A stretch of DNA of 64,000 nt. It comes from Pseudonocardia ammonioxydans (lineage in GTDB: Bacteria; Actinomycetota; Actinomycetes; Mycobacteriales; Pseudonocardiaceae). Position numbers and translations under genes: made by a program. The DNA is taken from contig NZ_FOUY01000005.1 in NCBI RefSeq assembly GCF_900115005.1, forward strand, positions 179,547 to 243,546, read 5' to 3'. The notes under the pieces are model-generated. The model was not told the origin of the DNA. It worked only from the letters and a program-made list of their open reading frames with translations, and did not search any database. This document shows positions 49,468-57,459 of the stretch, one piece after another (within the stretch, counting starts at the first letter, position 1; each line of letters opens with the position of its first letter).

Positions 49468-50334
49468 ATGACGCACCCGAGGACCGTCACCGAGGACACG
49501 ATCACCGACGTCGCCGCCGCGCGCTGGGCGAGCGCGCACGACCCGCGGACCGCCGAGCTGATGACCGCGCTCGTCCGCCACCTGCACGCGTTCGCCCGGG
49601 AGACCCGGCTGACCGAGGCGGAGTGGATGGCCGCGATCGGCTGGCTCACCGCGACCGGGCAGATCTCCGACGCCAAGCGCGAGGAGTTCATCCTCGCCTC
49701 GGACGTGCTCGGGCTGTCCATGCTCGTCGTCGCGCAGAACCACCGGCTCGACCCGGCCGCGACCCCGGCGACCGTGCTCGGCCCGTTCTACATCGAGGGC
49801 TCGCCGGTGAAGGACTTCGGCGAGGACATGTCCGCCGGGCTGCCCGGCGACCCGCTCTACCTGCACGGCACCGTGCGTTCGCTGGACGGCGGCCCGGTGG
49901 CCGGGGCGGTGCTGGACGTCTGGCAGTCCGATGCGGACGGCAGCTACGAGGCCCAGCTCGACGTGGACGAGGCACGGCTGCGGGCGAAGTACACCTCCCG
50001 CGCCGACGGCACGTACTGCGTGCGCACGATCGCCCCGCTCGGTTACGCCATCCCGATGGACGGCCCGGTCGGCGCGCTGATCGGGCGGACGGCCATCAGC
50101 CCCATGCGCCCGGCCCACATCCACCTCATGCTCGCCGTGCCCGGCTTCGCCCCGCTGATCACGCACCTGTTCCGGGCCGGCTCGGCGTACCTCGACAGCG
50201 ACGTCGTCTACGGGGTCAAGCAGGAGCTGGTCGTCGAGTTCGCGGAGCGCGACCCCGGCCCGACCCCGGACGGCGGGCACTGCGACACCCCGTGGCTGGA
50301 GGCCTGCTACGACGTCGTCCTGCAGCCGGCGTGA
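49468..50334 (+). CDS. intradiol ring-cleavage dioxygenase (hydroxyquinol 1,2-dioxygenase-like)
   Basis: Non-heme Fe(III) dioxygenase, 288 residues. The N-terminal helical dimer domain is followed by the core: TVLGPFYIEGSPV, GAVLDVWQSDADGSYEAQ, RAKYTSRADGTYCVRTIAPLGY (Tyr ligands), MRPAHIHLML (His-x-His ligands) and the closing GVKQELVVEF. The long N-terminal helical part fits the hydroxyquinol/chlorocatechol group. ATG 49468 is chosen over GTG 49450 because AAGGAGAGG lies just before it. Its product would be maleylacetate or a substituted muconate. Confidence 0.87.
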   Translation: MTHPRTVTEDTITDVAAARWASAHDPRTAELMTALVRHLHAFARETRLTEAEWMAAIGWLTATGQISDAKREEFILASDVLGLSMLVVAQNHRLDPAATPATVLGPFYIEGSPVKDFGEDMSAGLPGDPLYLHGTVRSLDGGPVAGAVLDVWQSDADGSYEAQLDVDEARLRAKYTSRADGTYCVRTIAPLGYAIPMDGPVGALIGRTAISPMRPAHIHLMLAVPGFAPLITHLFRAGSAYLDSDVVYGVKQELVVEFAERDPGPTPDGGHCDTPWLEACYDVVLQPA

Positions 50335-51272
50335 TCCGGCGGGCGCTGGTCGAGGCCCCCGGCCGCCCGCCCGCCGTGCGGGACGGCCCGGAGCCACGGC
50401 CCGGACCGGGCGAGGTCGCCGTCGCGGTGCTGGCGGCACCGATCACGCCGCTGGACCTGCTGTGCGCGTCCGGCACGTCGTACTTCGGGGTGCCGGCGAC
50501 GCCGTACGTGCCCGGGGTGCAGGGGGTCGGGCGCGTCGATGGCCGCACCGTCTGGTTCCCGACGGCCGCGGGCACGGGTCCCGGCGACGGGAGCATGGCG
50601 GCGGTCGCGACCGCGGCGCCGGAGGACCTGGTGGAGCTGCCCGGCGGGGCCGACCCGGTCGCCGTCGCCGCGGCCGGGCTCTCCGCGGTGGCCGCGCACG
50701 CCTGCCTGCACGCCCGCGGCGGGCTCACCGCCGGGGAGACGGTGATCGTGCTCGGGGCCGGTGGCGTCGTGGGCCTGTCCGCGGTCCGGTTCGCGAAGGC
50801 GGCCGGGGCCGGCGTGGTGGCCGGGGCCCGCTCCCCCGCCGGGCGGGCCCGTGCCGCCGACGCCGGGGCCGACGTGGTGCTCGCGCTGGACGCGACGTTC
50901 GCCGACCGGGTCCGGGCGGCCTGCGACCCCGGCGCGGACCTGGTGCTCGACCCGCTGTTCGGGGAGCCGGCCGCCGCGGCACTGCGCGCGCTGCGCCCGG
51001 GCGGGCGGATGGTGCACCTGGGCAGCTCCGCCGGGGACACCTGCCCGATCGACTCCGGGACGCTGCGCAGCCGCTCGTTGCGGATCATCGGCTACACCAA
51101 CGCCGAGCTCGGCCGGGCCGAACGGGCGACGACCCTGACCGCCGTCGCGGACGCCGTCGCCGACGGGACCCTCGTGCTGCCGCACGAACGCCGGCCGCTG
51201 GACGACGCGGCCGCCGCCTGGCAGCGGCAGGCCGCCGGGGACGCCGGGGGCCGGATCGTCCTGATCCCCTGA
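50331..51272 (+). CDS. zinc-binding-dehydrogenase/quinone oxidoreductase family protein
   Basis: A 313-residue medium-chain reductase: GroES-like N domain (PRPGPGEVAVAVLAAPITPLDLLCASG...VPGVQGVGRV), then a Rossmann domain (GETVIVLGAGGVVGLSAVRFAKAAGAGVVAGARS). No structural or catalytic zinc cysteines are seen, which fits the NADPH:quinone reductase branch. GTG 50331 overlaps the dioxygenase stop (GTGA). It could reduce a hydroxyquinone back to hydroxyquinol for the dioxygenase. Confidence 0.83.
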   Translation: MIRRALVEAPGRPPAVRDGPEPRPGPGEVAVAVLAAPITPLDLLCASGTSYFGVPATPYVPGVQGVGRVDGRTVWFPTAAGTGPGDGSMAAVATAAPEDLVELPGGADPVAVAAAGLSAVAAHACLHARGGLTAGETVIVLGAGGVVGLSAVRFAKAAGAGVVAGARSPAGRARAADAGADVVLALDATFADRVRAACDPGADLVLDPLFGEPAAAALRALRPGGRMVHLGSSAGDTCPIDSGTLRSRSLRIIGYTNAELGRAERATTLTAVADAVADGTLVLPHERRPLDDAAAAWQRQAAGDAGGRIVLIP

Positions 51273-51302
51273 TACCCGGCTACGGGGAATTAGCCTCGGG
51301 CC

Positions 51303-52382
51303 GTGTCCGACTCCTCGCCTCCCGGAACGCCGGGTACCCGGGCGGCCGCCGTGACGGGCGTGGTCGTGGCCGCGCTGGTCGCCGTCGCCGTGCTGCTGTG
51401 GTCGAAATGGCTCCCCTACACCGGCACGACGCTGGACGCGCTGGCGAGCAGCACGTGGGACGGCTCCGACGTGCTCGCCGTCGGGGGCGTGCGCCCGGGC
51501 GACCCGCCGTCCTGGCAGGCCGGTGTCTCGTTCGTCGCCGAGTACGGCCAGGCCGTCTGGAAGGCCCTGGTCGCCGCGCTGCTGATCGGTGCGGCCGTGC
51601 AGTCCCTGGTGCCGCACGGCTGGTTGCTGCGGCTGCTCAACCGCCGGGGCCGGGTGGCGAGCGCGTTCGCCGGCGGGCTGGCCGGCACGCCGTCGATGAT
51701 GTGCACCTGCTGCACCGCTCCGGTGGTGGTCTCGCTGCGCCGCTCGGGTGTCTCCACCGCCGCCGCGATCGCCTACTGGCTGGGCAACCCGCTCCTCAAC
51801 CCGGCCGTGCTCGGCTTCCTGCTGATCGTCGCGCCGTGGGAGTGGACGGTGACCCGGCTGGGGGTCGGCGTGCTGGTCGTCGTCGGTGGTGCCGCGCTGG
51901 TCGCCCGGCTCACCGAGGGGCGGCGGGCCCCGGCGGAGCTCATGCCCACCCCGTCCGCGGAGCCGCCCGACCGGGACTGGCTCGCCCGGGCACCCGGACG
52001 GTTCGGCCGCGCCCTGGCCCGGCTGGCGGTCGTCCTCGTCCCGGAGTACCTGGTGATCGTGTTCCTGGTCGGGGCGTTCCGCGGGTGGCTGTTCCCGATC
52101 GGCGCCGTGACCGGGACCGGGCTGCTGGTCGTACTGCTCGCCGCCGTCGTCGGCACGCTCGTGATCATCCCGACGGCCGGGGAGATCCCGATCCTGCAGG
52201 GGCTGGCCCTCGCCGGGGTCGCGGCGGGCCCGCTGGGCGCCCTGCTGATCACGCTGCCGGTGGTGAGCCTGCCCGGGATCGTGATGGTCGGCCGGGCGCT
52301 GGGGTGGCGGGCCACGGCCGCGACCGGGGTGCTCGCCGTCGCCGGCGGGCTGCTCGGCGCCGCCCTGCTCGCGCTGCTGTGA
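51303..52382 (+). CDS. DUF318-type permease (SO_0444/YraQ family)
   Basis: A 359-residue protein with about eight helices. The cytosolic loop FAGGLAGTPSMMCTCCTAPVVVSLRRSGVSTAAAIAYWLGNPLLNPAV contains the cysteine motif MCTCC found in YraQ-like permeases linked to metal or metalloid export. The second half repeats the pattern (GTLVIIPTAGEIPILQGLALAGVAAGPLGALLITLPVVSLPG). Start GTG 51303. It follows the catabolic operon by 30 bp but is functionally unrelated. Confidence 0.8.
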   Translation: MSDSSPPGTPGTRAAAVTGVVVAALVAVAVLLWSKWLPYTGTTLDALASSTWDGSDVLAVGGVRPGDPPSWQAGVSFVAEYGQAVWKALVAALLIGAAVQSLVPHGWLLRLLNRRGRVASAFAGGLAGTPSMMCTCCTAPVVVSLRRSGVSTAAAIAYWLGNPLLNPAVLGFLLIVAPWEWTVTRLGVGVLVVVGGAALVARLTEGRRAPAELMPTPSAEPPDRDWLARAPGRFGRALARLAVVLVPEYLVIVFLVGAFRGWLFPIGAVTGTGLLVVLLAAVVGTLVIIPTAGEIPILQGLALAGVAAGPLGALLITLPVVSLPGIVMVGRALGWRATAATGVLAVAGGLLGAALLALL

Positions 52383-52516
52383 CACCCGGACCTGTCGTCA
52401 GCGGCGACGGCGTCAGTGCCGGCGGCGGCCGGCGGCGGCATCTGTGTCGGTGGCGACGGCGAGCGGTGCCGGCGGCAGGCGGTGCCGGCGGCAGGCGGGC
52501 GGTGTCGGCGGCGCCG

Positions 52517-53059
52517 TCAGCGGGCCGGCGGCGCCACGCCCGCCCGGCGGTCCGACAGCCCGGCCGGTCGCACGGCGGTGCCCGCGATGCGGTCGTGGAT
52601 CGCGCGGCCGGAGCCGGTGACCACGCAGGTGACCATCACCGCGGGCAGCGCGTACGCGGCCACGGTGATCGCGACGGCGAGCGGGTCGCGCCGCTCGATG
52701 CCGCCGAACACCCCCGCGATGGTCGCCATGTGCCCGAGCTGCCACGGGACGGCGATCTTCGCGATGTTGCGCAGCAGGCACCGGCCCGTGCCGGCGGACC
52801 CGCCCCCGGCCGCGGTGACCTGCAGGCCGTGGCTCCGCTTGCCCGGCGTCGCCCCGTACCGGGCCTCCGCACGCGCCGCGAGCACCGTGGCGACCAGCGG
52901 TGGCACCACGCTGACCACCGACGCGAACGCGTGCAGCCGTTCCCGCTCGCGCGCCCGTCCCGCCAGGGCTCCCAGCGGCGCCGTCGCGACGGCGATCCCG
53001 AGGTACCGCACGCAGTCACGGAGGTAGGCCTTCCCCCGGGGCGCCGCCAGCTCGTGCAT
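52517..53059 (-). CDS. RDD family membrane protein
   Basis: A 180-residue protein with four helices. YGATPGKRSHGLQVTAAGGGSAGTGRCLLRNIAKIAVPWQL is the RDD central segment and GRAIHDRIAGTAV is the closing motif. RDD proteins may exchange ions; the role here is unknown. The C-terminus is basic. Confidence 0.8.
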   Translation of the reverse strand: MHELAAPRGKAYLRDCVRYLGIAVATAPLGALAGRARERERLHAFASVVSVVPPLVATVLAARAEARYGATPGKRSHGLQVTAAGGGSAGTGRCLLRNIAKIAVPWQLGHMATIAGVFGGIERRDPLAVAITVAAYALPAVMVTCVVTGSGRAIHDRIAGTAVRPAGLSDRRAGVAPPAR

Positions 53060-53113
53060 CCCGCGAGCCTACCGAGGCTGCCGGTGGGGAGGCTGGCGCT
53101 GCGCGCGTCGCGG

Positions 53114-53635
53114 TCAGCCGGGTTCGGGTCCGGTGCTCCCCTGCTGCGACGGCCCGGCGGACGGGGGCGACGACGGGGGGTGCCCGCGCAGGGCCTCGTC
53201 GAGGGCCCGCAGGGCGTCCGAGGCGGCGTCGATGCTCGCGACCTGCCCGGGGTCGAGCCGGGACATCGCCGCACCGACCGTGCCGGACCACACGGTGTCG
53301 ATCGCCGAGCGCGCGCCCAGGGACTTCTCGGTCGGCACGAGCCGGGTGACCCGGCGGTCCCGCGAGCACCGCTCGCGCGCGACCAACCCCCGCCCGGCCA
53401 GCGCGCGCACGGCGGCGCTGACGTTGCTCTGCCGCATCCCCAGGCGTCGCGCCAGCTCGGTGACCGCCACCCCCGGGTCCGCCAGCACCTGCTTGACCAC
53501 GGCGAGCTCGGTGGTCGGCAGCGGCTCGAGACCGGCCACCTCGGGGACCAGCCGGTGGATCGTCCACGCGAGGTCACGCAGCACGGTCGCGAGCTCACGC
53601 CGGCCGTCCGATCCGTCACCGTGGCCCGCTGCCAT
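53114..53635 (-). CDS. MarR family transcriptional regulator
   Basis: A 173-residue regulator. Winged helix: TTELAVVKQVLADPGVAVTELARRLGMRQSNVSAAVRALAGRGLVARERCSRDRRVTRLVPTEK. ATG 53635 starts 24 bp from a perfect palindrome that also borders the divergent Bcr/CflA transporter gene, so it probably represses both. The C-terminus is Pro/Ser-rich. Confidence 0.9.
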   Translation of the reverse strand: MAAGHGDGSDGRRELATVLRDLAWTIHRLVPEVAGLEPLPTTELAVVKQVLADPGVAVTELARRLGMRQSNVSAAVRALAGRGLVARERCSRDRRVTRLVPTEKSLGARSAIDTVWSGTVGAAMSRLDPGQVASIDAASDALRALDEALRGHPPSSPPSAGPSQQGSTGPEPG

Positions 53636-53658
53636 GCGACATCTGTAGCACGGCGGAA

Positions 53659-53680
53659 ATACATATGTCATCATATGTAT
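53659..53680. promoter_or_regulatory. MarR operator between regulator and drug transporter
   Basis: A perfect 9-4-9 inverted repeat with arms ATACATATG and CATATGTAT separated by TCAT. It is AT-rich in a GC-rich genome and ends 1 bp before the transporter's GTG. Confidence 0.9.
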
Positions 53681-53681
53681 C

Positions 53682-54968
53682 GTGCCGTCCAGCGAGACCC
53701 AGACATCCGACTCCCCCACCCCGCCCGCCAGTGCACCCACCAGTGCACCCGCCGCTGCACTCACGGTCGCGGTACTCGCCCTGCTCACCGCGGTCGCGCC
53801 ACTGGCGATCGACATGTACCTCCCGGCCTTTCCCCAGATGGCGACCGAGCTCGGAGCCGGCGCCTCGCAGATCCAGCTGACGCTCACCGCCTGCCTGCTC
53901 GGGCTGGCACTCGGGCAGCTGTTCGTCGGGCCGCTCTCCGACACCACCGGCCGGCGGCGGCCGCTGCTCGTCGGCTCGCTGATCTGCGTGCTCGCGGGCA
54001 TCGCCTGCGCCCTCGCCCCGACCGCCGAGCTGCTGGCGGTGGCCCGGTTCGTGCAGGGGCTCAGCGGTGCGGTCGGTGTCGTGCTGGCCCGTGCCGTCGT
54101 CTCGGACACCGCCCGCGGCCCGGCGGCCGCCAAGCTGCTCGGCGTCCTGATGATCATCAGCGTGATCGCGCCGGTGGTCGCGCCGCTGTCCGGCGGCGCG
54201 ATCATCGCGACCCTCGGCTGGCGGGCGGTGTTCTGGGTCCTCGCGGCGCTGGCGCTGGTCATGTTCCTCGGCGTGCTGGCCTTCGTCCCGGAGTCCCTGC
54301 CGGCCTCGGCCCGTACCCGCGGCGGCATCCGGACCACACTGCGCGGAGCCGGCGAGGCCCTCGCCAACCGCACCTACCTCGGCTACCTGCTCACGTTCTG
54401 CTTCTCCTTCGCCGCCCTGTTCGCCTACATCGCGGCGTCCCCGTTCGTGATGCAGAGCGTGATGGGACTCTCCGCGGGGCAGTACTCGCTGCTCTTCGGC
54501 CTCAACGCACTGGTCATCACGGCGACCAGTGCCGTGGCGGCGGCACTCGCCGGGCGGGTCGCCTACCGGCGGATGATCATGATCGGGCTGACGGTCGGCG
54601 TCGTCGTGGCCGCGGGCCTGCTGGTGGCCGTCGTCAACGGCGTCCCGCTGGTCCCCACGCTCGTGCTGTTCGCGGTCTTCCAGGGCTCGATGGGCTTCAT
54701 CTTCGCCAACGCCACCACCCTGGCGCTGGCCGAGACCGGGCACAACGCCGGGACCGGTTCGGCGTTCCTCGGCTTCCTGCAGTTCCTGCTCGCCGCCGCC
54801 GTCGCGCCGCTGGTGGGGATCATGGGAGAGCAGACGGCCGTGCCGATGGCCCTGGCCATGGTCGTCTCGATCGTCCTGGCCGTGCTCGCGTTCGCCGTGC
54901 TCACCCGGGCGCAGCCCGCCCCGGCGGCCGGCGACGGCACCACCGAGCCGGTCGAGGCGACCGGCTGA
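53682..54968 (+). CDS. Bcr/CflA family multidrug MFS transporter
   Basis: A 428-residue, 12-helix proton antiporter. DMYLPAFPQMATELGAG at helix 1, GQLFVGPLSDTTGRRRPLL (motif A), LARAVVSDTARGPAAAKLLG and ISVIAPVVAPLSGGAI are family hallmarks. GTG 53682 begins right after the operator with no room for a ribosome site, so it is probably read from a leaderless or very short-leader mRNA. Divergent from marR. Confidence 0.92.
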   Translation: MPSSETQTSDSPTPPASAPTSAPAAALTVAVLALLTAVAPLAIDMYLPAFPQMATELGAGASQIQLTLTACLLGLALGQLFVGPLSDTTGRRRPLLVGSLICVLAGIACALAPTAELLAVARFVQGLSGAVGVVLARAVVSDTARGPAAAKLLGVLMIISVIAPVVAPLSGGAIIATLGWRAVFWVLAALALVMFLGVLAFVPESLPASARTRGGIRTTLRGAGEALANRTYLGYLLTFCFSFAALFAYIAASPFVMQSVMGLSAGQYSLLFGLNALVITATSAVAAALAGRVAYRRMIMIGLTVGVVVAAGLLVAVVNGVPLVPTLVLFAVFQGSMGFIFANATTLALAETGHNAGTGSAFLGFLQFLLAAAVAPLVGIMGEQTAVPMALAMVVSIVLAVLAFAVLTRAQPAPAAGDGTTEPVEATG

Positions 54969-54988
54969 CCGACGGATCGAGGTCCACC

Positions 54989-55702
54989 GTGCTCCTCCCG
55001 CTCCCGCCCGGCCACGTCACGTTGTCCGACCGGCGCACCCGCCGGACGTGGACCGAGGAGATCGCGGCGTTCCTGATCGACGACCGCCCGGTCACCCGCC
55101 ACGACCGGGCGGCCGGGGCGGGGACGGCCCAGGCGCCGGTCGAGGTAGGAGTCCACGTCACCGCCGACACCCGCGACCTGCCCGCCGCCGAGATCACCTG
55201 GTGGGAGGCGGTCCAGCACTGCAACGCCCGGTCCCTCCGGGAGGGCCTCACGCCCGCCTACACCGTCCGCACCTCCGACCCCGATACCGATACCGATTCC
55301 TATACCGACACCGACACCGTGACGTGGGACCGCTCCGCCGACGGGTACCGGCTCCCGACCGAGGCCGAGTGGGAGTACGCCTGCCGCGCGGGCACGAGCG
55401 GGCCCCGCTACGGCCCGCTGGACGAGATCGCCTGGTACCGCGGGAACTCCGGCGAGCGCCCGCACGCGGTCGGGACGAAGGCCCCGAACCCGTGGGGCCT
55501 GTACGACGTGATCGGCAACGTCTGGGAGTGGTGCTGGGACCTCTACGACCCGCAGGTCTACGGCACGTACCGGGTACTGCGCGGGGGCGGCTGGTTCGAC
55601 GAGCACTGGAGCTGCCGCGCGTCGGTCCGCCGGCGCAGCCATCCGACACTGCGGATCGACGACGTGGGGTTGCGCCTCGCCCGGACCGTCGCGCCCGGGT
55701 GA
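54989..55702 (+). CDS. SUMF1/FGE-like protein lacking one active-site cysteine
   Basis: A 237-residue formylglycine-generating-enzyme fold protein: EITWWEAVQHCNARS, YRLPTEAEWEYACRAG, NPWGLYDVIGNVWEWCWDLYD, YRVLRGGGWFDEHWSCRASVRRRSHP, VGLRLAR. True FGE has a Cys pair six residues apart near the end; here EHWSC keeps only the second, so FGE activity is doubtful. There is a DTDTDSYTDTDT insert from hexanucleotide repeats. No sulfatase is nearby. It starts at GTG 54989, 20 bp after the transporter. Confidence 0.7.
   Translation: MLLPLPPGHVTLSDRRTRRTWTEEIAAFLIDDRPVTRHDRAAGAGTAQAPVEVGVHVTADTRDLPAAEITWWEAVQHCNARSLREGLTPAYTVRTSDPDTDTDSYTDTDTVTWDRSADGYRLPTEAEWEYACRAGTSGPRYGPLDEIAWYRGNSGERPHAVGTKAPNPWGLYDVIGNVWEWCWDLYDPQVYGTYRVLRGGGWFDEHWSCRASVRRRSHPTLRIDDVGLRLARTVAPG
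55278..55319 (+). repeat. ACCGAT-type hexanucleotide repeats in the FGE-like gene
   Basis: About seven copies of CCGATA/CCGACA hexamers encoding alternating Asp-Thr in the FGE-like protein. Confidence 0.75.
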
Positions 55703-55712
55703 GCGGCCCGGC

Positions 55713-56249
55713 TCAGGAGCCGGTCACCCGGGTCCAGGTGCACCCGCCGGCGAACTCGACGAACTCACCCGGGTTCAGGCCGATCGACGCCGGCCCCTGG
55801 AACCGGCCGTGTGCGAGGGCGGAGGCCGCGACCCCCGAACCGTCCCGGGACCGCTCCCAGGAACAGGGGGCGACCCGGGTCGCGGCGCGGCCGGGCGTCG
55901 CCCAGCGTCCGGGTTCGATGTCCGTGCCGACCGCGTAGGTGCCGGTGCGCACCGTCGACCGCGGCCGCTGCACGCTGGTGGCCGGTGTGCTGCGGGTCGG
56001 TACCGCCTGGACCGTCGGCAGCGTCCGCGCGGGCGTCTCCGCCGGTACCACGGGGGCGGCGGCCTCCGGCGGTGTCAGGGGGGCGGCCTCCGGCCGGGGC
56101 GGCGGCCCGCCGTCGACGCCGGACGCGAGCAGGATCGACCCGGTGACCAGGACGACGACGCCCGCGAGCGGCACCCAGGGCCAGCCGGCGGACCGACGGC
56201 CCTCGGCACCGCGTTCGGCGTAGTAGCGCTCGTACGGGTCCCGGCTCAT
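55713..56249 (-). CDS. membrane-anchored hypothetical protein
   Basis: A 178-residue protein. It starts MSRDPYERYYAERG, then one helix (WVPLAGVVVLVTGSILLASGVDG), a Pro/Ala linker and an extracytoplasmic domain: GTYAVGTDIEPGRWATPG...CSWERSRD...SIGLNPGEFVEFAGGCTWTR. The G-TYxVGxDI-PG-Y/W pattern with two Cys is a known small beta domain in actinobacterial secreted proteins. GGGGGAC precedes the ATG. Confidence 0.65.
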   Translation of the reverse strand: MSRDPYERYYAERGAEGRRSAGWPWVPLAGVVVLVTGSILLASGVDGGPPPRPEAAPLTPPEAAAPVVPAETPARTLPTVQAVPTRSTPATSVQRPRSTVRTGTYAVGTDIEPGRWATPGRAATRVAPCSWERSRDGSGVAASALAHGRFQGPASIGLNPGEFVEFAGGCTWTRVTGS

Positions 56250-56458
56250 CCAGCGTCCCCCACCGGGTCGCCGGTGCGGGGACGGGACGGGCACGTCGGG
56301 TTCACGAGCGACCTTTCGGGCGGGGCTGCGTCGCCCGGTCTGTCGAGATCGCCCCGGCCCCTCGTTAGGTCCGGCCGGCAGTCGTCAGGTGTTCGCAAGG
56401 TTGCTCCCGCCTGCCGACGACGGCGGTGCAGGTGACGACGCCCTGCCAGACTCCGCGG

Positions 56459-57145
56459 ATGGCACGGATCGGACCCGGCGACATCGAGCTGACCATGGAC
56501 GAGCTGCGCCTGGTCGCCCGGTACGCGGTCACCGCCGCCGAGGACGTCCTGGGGCTGTTCGAGCAGGTGCACCCGGCCGACCGCCGTCCCCGGGCCGCGG
56601 TCGAGGCGGCGTGGGCCGTCGTCGACGGCGCGGAACGGTCGAGGCGCCAGCGCGTCACCGCGCTGGACGCGCACCGGGCGGCGCGGAGCCCGATCACCGG
56701 CAACGCGATCACCCGGGACGCGGTCAGGAGTCCGATCACCGGCGACACCGGCACCGGGGATGCGATCACCGGGAGCCCGGTCGGCGACGACGCCGTCGGA
56801 GCTGCGCTCACCGGGGCTGCGAGCACCGGGGGCACGGCCGCCGTCACCGCGGCTGCGCACGCGGCACACGCCGCCGGGGACGCGGCGGCCGCCGCGTACC
56901 TGCACCCGTTGGCGCAGGCCACGCAGGTCGGCCACATCCTGCGGGCCGCCGCGCACGCGGCCCGGGCGACCGAGGTGGCCGCCGGCGACGCGCCACGGGT
57001 GGGCGACGAGCACCTCGAGCGGGCCCGGCTGCGGGCCACACCGGAGCTGGTCGACGTGCTCCGCCGCTACCCGCCTGCGCCGTCCGGCCGCAGCCGCGTC
57101 GCGGCGCTCATGTCGGCGCTGGACACCGCCCTGCGCTCGTCGTGA
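56459..57145 (+). CDS. putative immunity-type protein with repetitive insert
   Basis: A 228-residue protein. DIELTMDELRLVARYAVTAAEDVLGLFEQVHPADRRPRAAVEAAWAVVDG at the start and AYLHPLAQATQVGHILRAAAHAARATE...ATPELVDVLRRYPPAPSGRSRVAALMSALD at the end match a family annotated as putative immunity protein in actinobacteria. Between them lies about 50 residues of PITG/DAV-like repeats that I would not expect in the family. No toxin gene is adjacent, so an immunity role is not supported by context. Confidence 0.5.
   Translation: MARIGPGDIELTMDELRLVARYAVTAAEDVLGLFEQVHPADRRPRAAVEAAWAVVDGAERSRRQRVTALDAHRAARSPITGNAITRDAVRSPITGDTGTGDAITGSPVGDDAVGAALTGAASTGGTAAVTAAAHAAHAAGDAAAAAYLHPLAQATQVGHILRAAAHAARATEVAAGDAPRVGDEHLERARLRATPELVDVLRRYPPAPSGRSRVAALMSALDTALRSS
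56685..56780 (+). repeat. GATCACCGG-centred repeats in the immunity-like gene
   Basis: Several imperfect copies of a unit containing CGATCACCGG (56691, 56733, 56764 and variants), producing the SPITG/AITG peptide insert. Confidence 0.65.
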
Positions 57146-57358
57146 GCCACCGGATCCACGCGCACGCCGGCGCGTGGTGTCGGCACCGGGACACAGCACC
57201 GCGGCACAGCACCGCGACCCACCACTGGAATCGTCCGCCGGGTGAGCGACGACGGGGTGCCCGCCGGCGGACCGCAGGCCGTCGACCGTCGCCAGGAGCT
57301 CGCGGATCCGGTCGAGCCGGCGCGGGTACCGGCACCGATCCCCGGTCGCAGGGCCGGG

Positions 57359-57459
57359 TCGGTGCCCGCCGGTCACAGCGCCCGGTCAGTGCCCGCCGGT
57401 CACAGGGCCGGATCAGTGTCCGCCGGTCACAGGTCCGGGTCAGTGCCCTCCGGTCACAT
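57359..57459. repeat. 27-bp tandem repeat at the 3' end of the SulP gene
   Basis: Four copies with exact 27-bp spacing (cores beginning 57362, 57389, 57416, 57443), core near GTGCCCGCCGGTCACAG. The last copy contains the stop codon and final codons of the SulP gene (minus strand V-T-G-G-H-stop); the others repeat that end downstream. A fifth, degenerate copy may precede at about 57335. Confidence 0.85.

Noticed and set aside
50462..55702. 1746-codon open frame on the plus strand
   Set aside because: It runs out of frame through the oxidoreductase, permease, RDD, MarR and MFS genes. Only its last 238 codons (from 54989) match a family; the rest is an Arg/Gly-rich artefact of high GC.
56459..57145. 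Toxin-immunity module
   Set aside because: No polymorphic toxin, WXG100 or secretion gene lies within several kb; only the family name suggests immunity.
57359..57459. Possible CRISPR array
   Set aside because: Four 27-bp units are directly adjacent with no unique spacers; it is a simple tandem duplication of a gene end.
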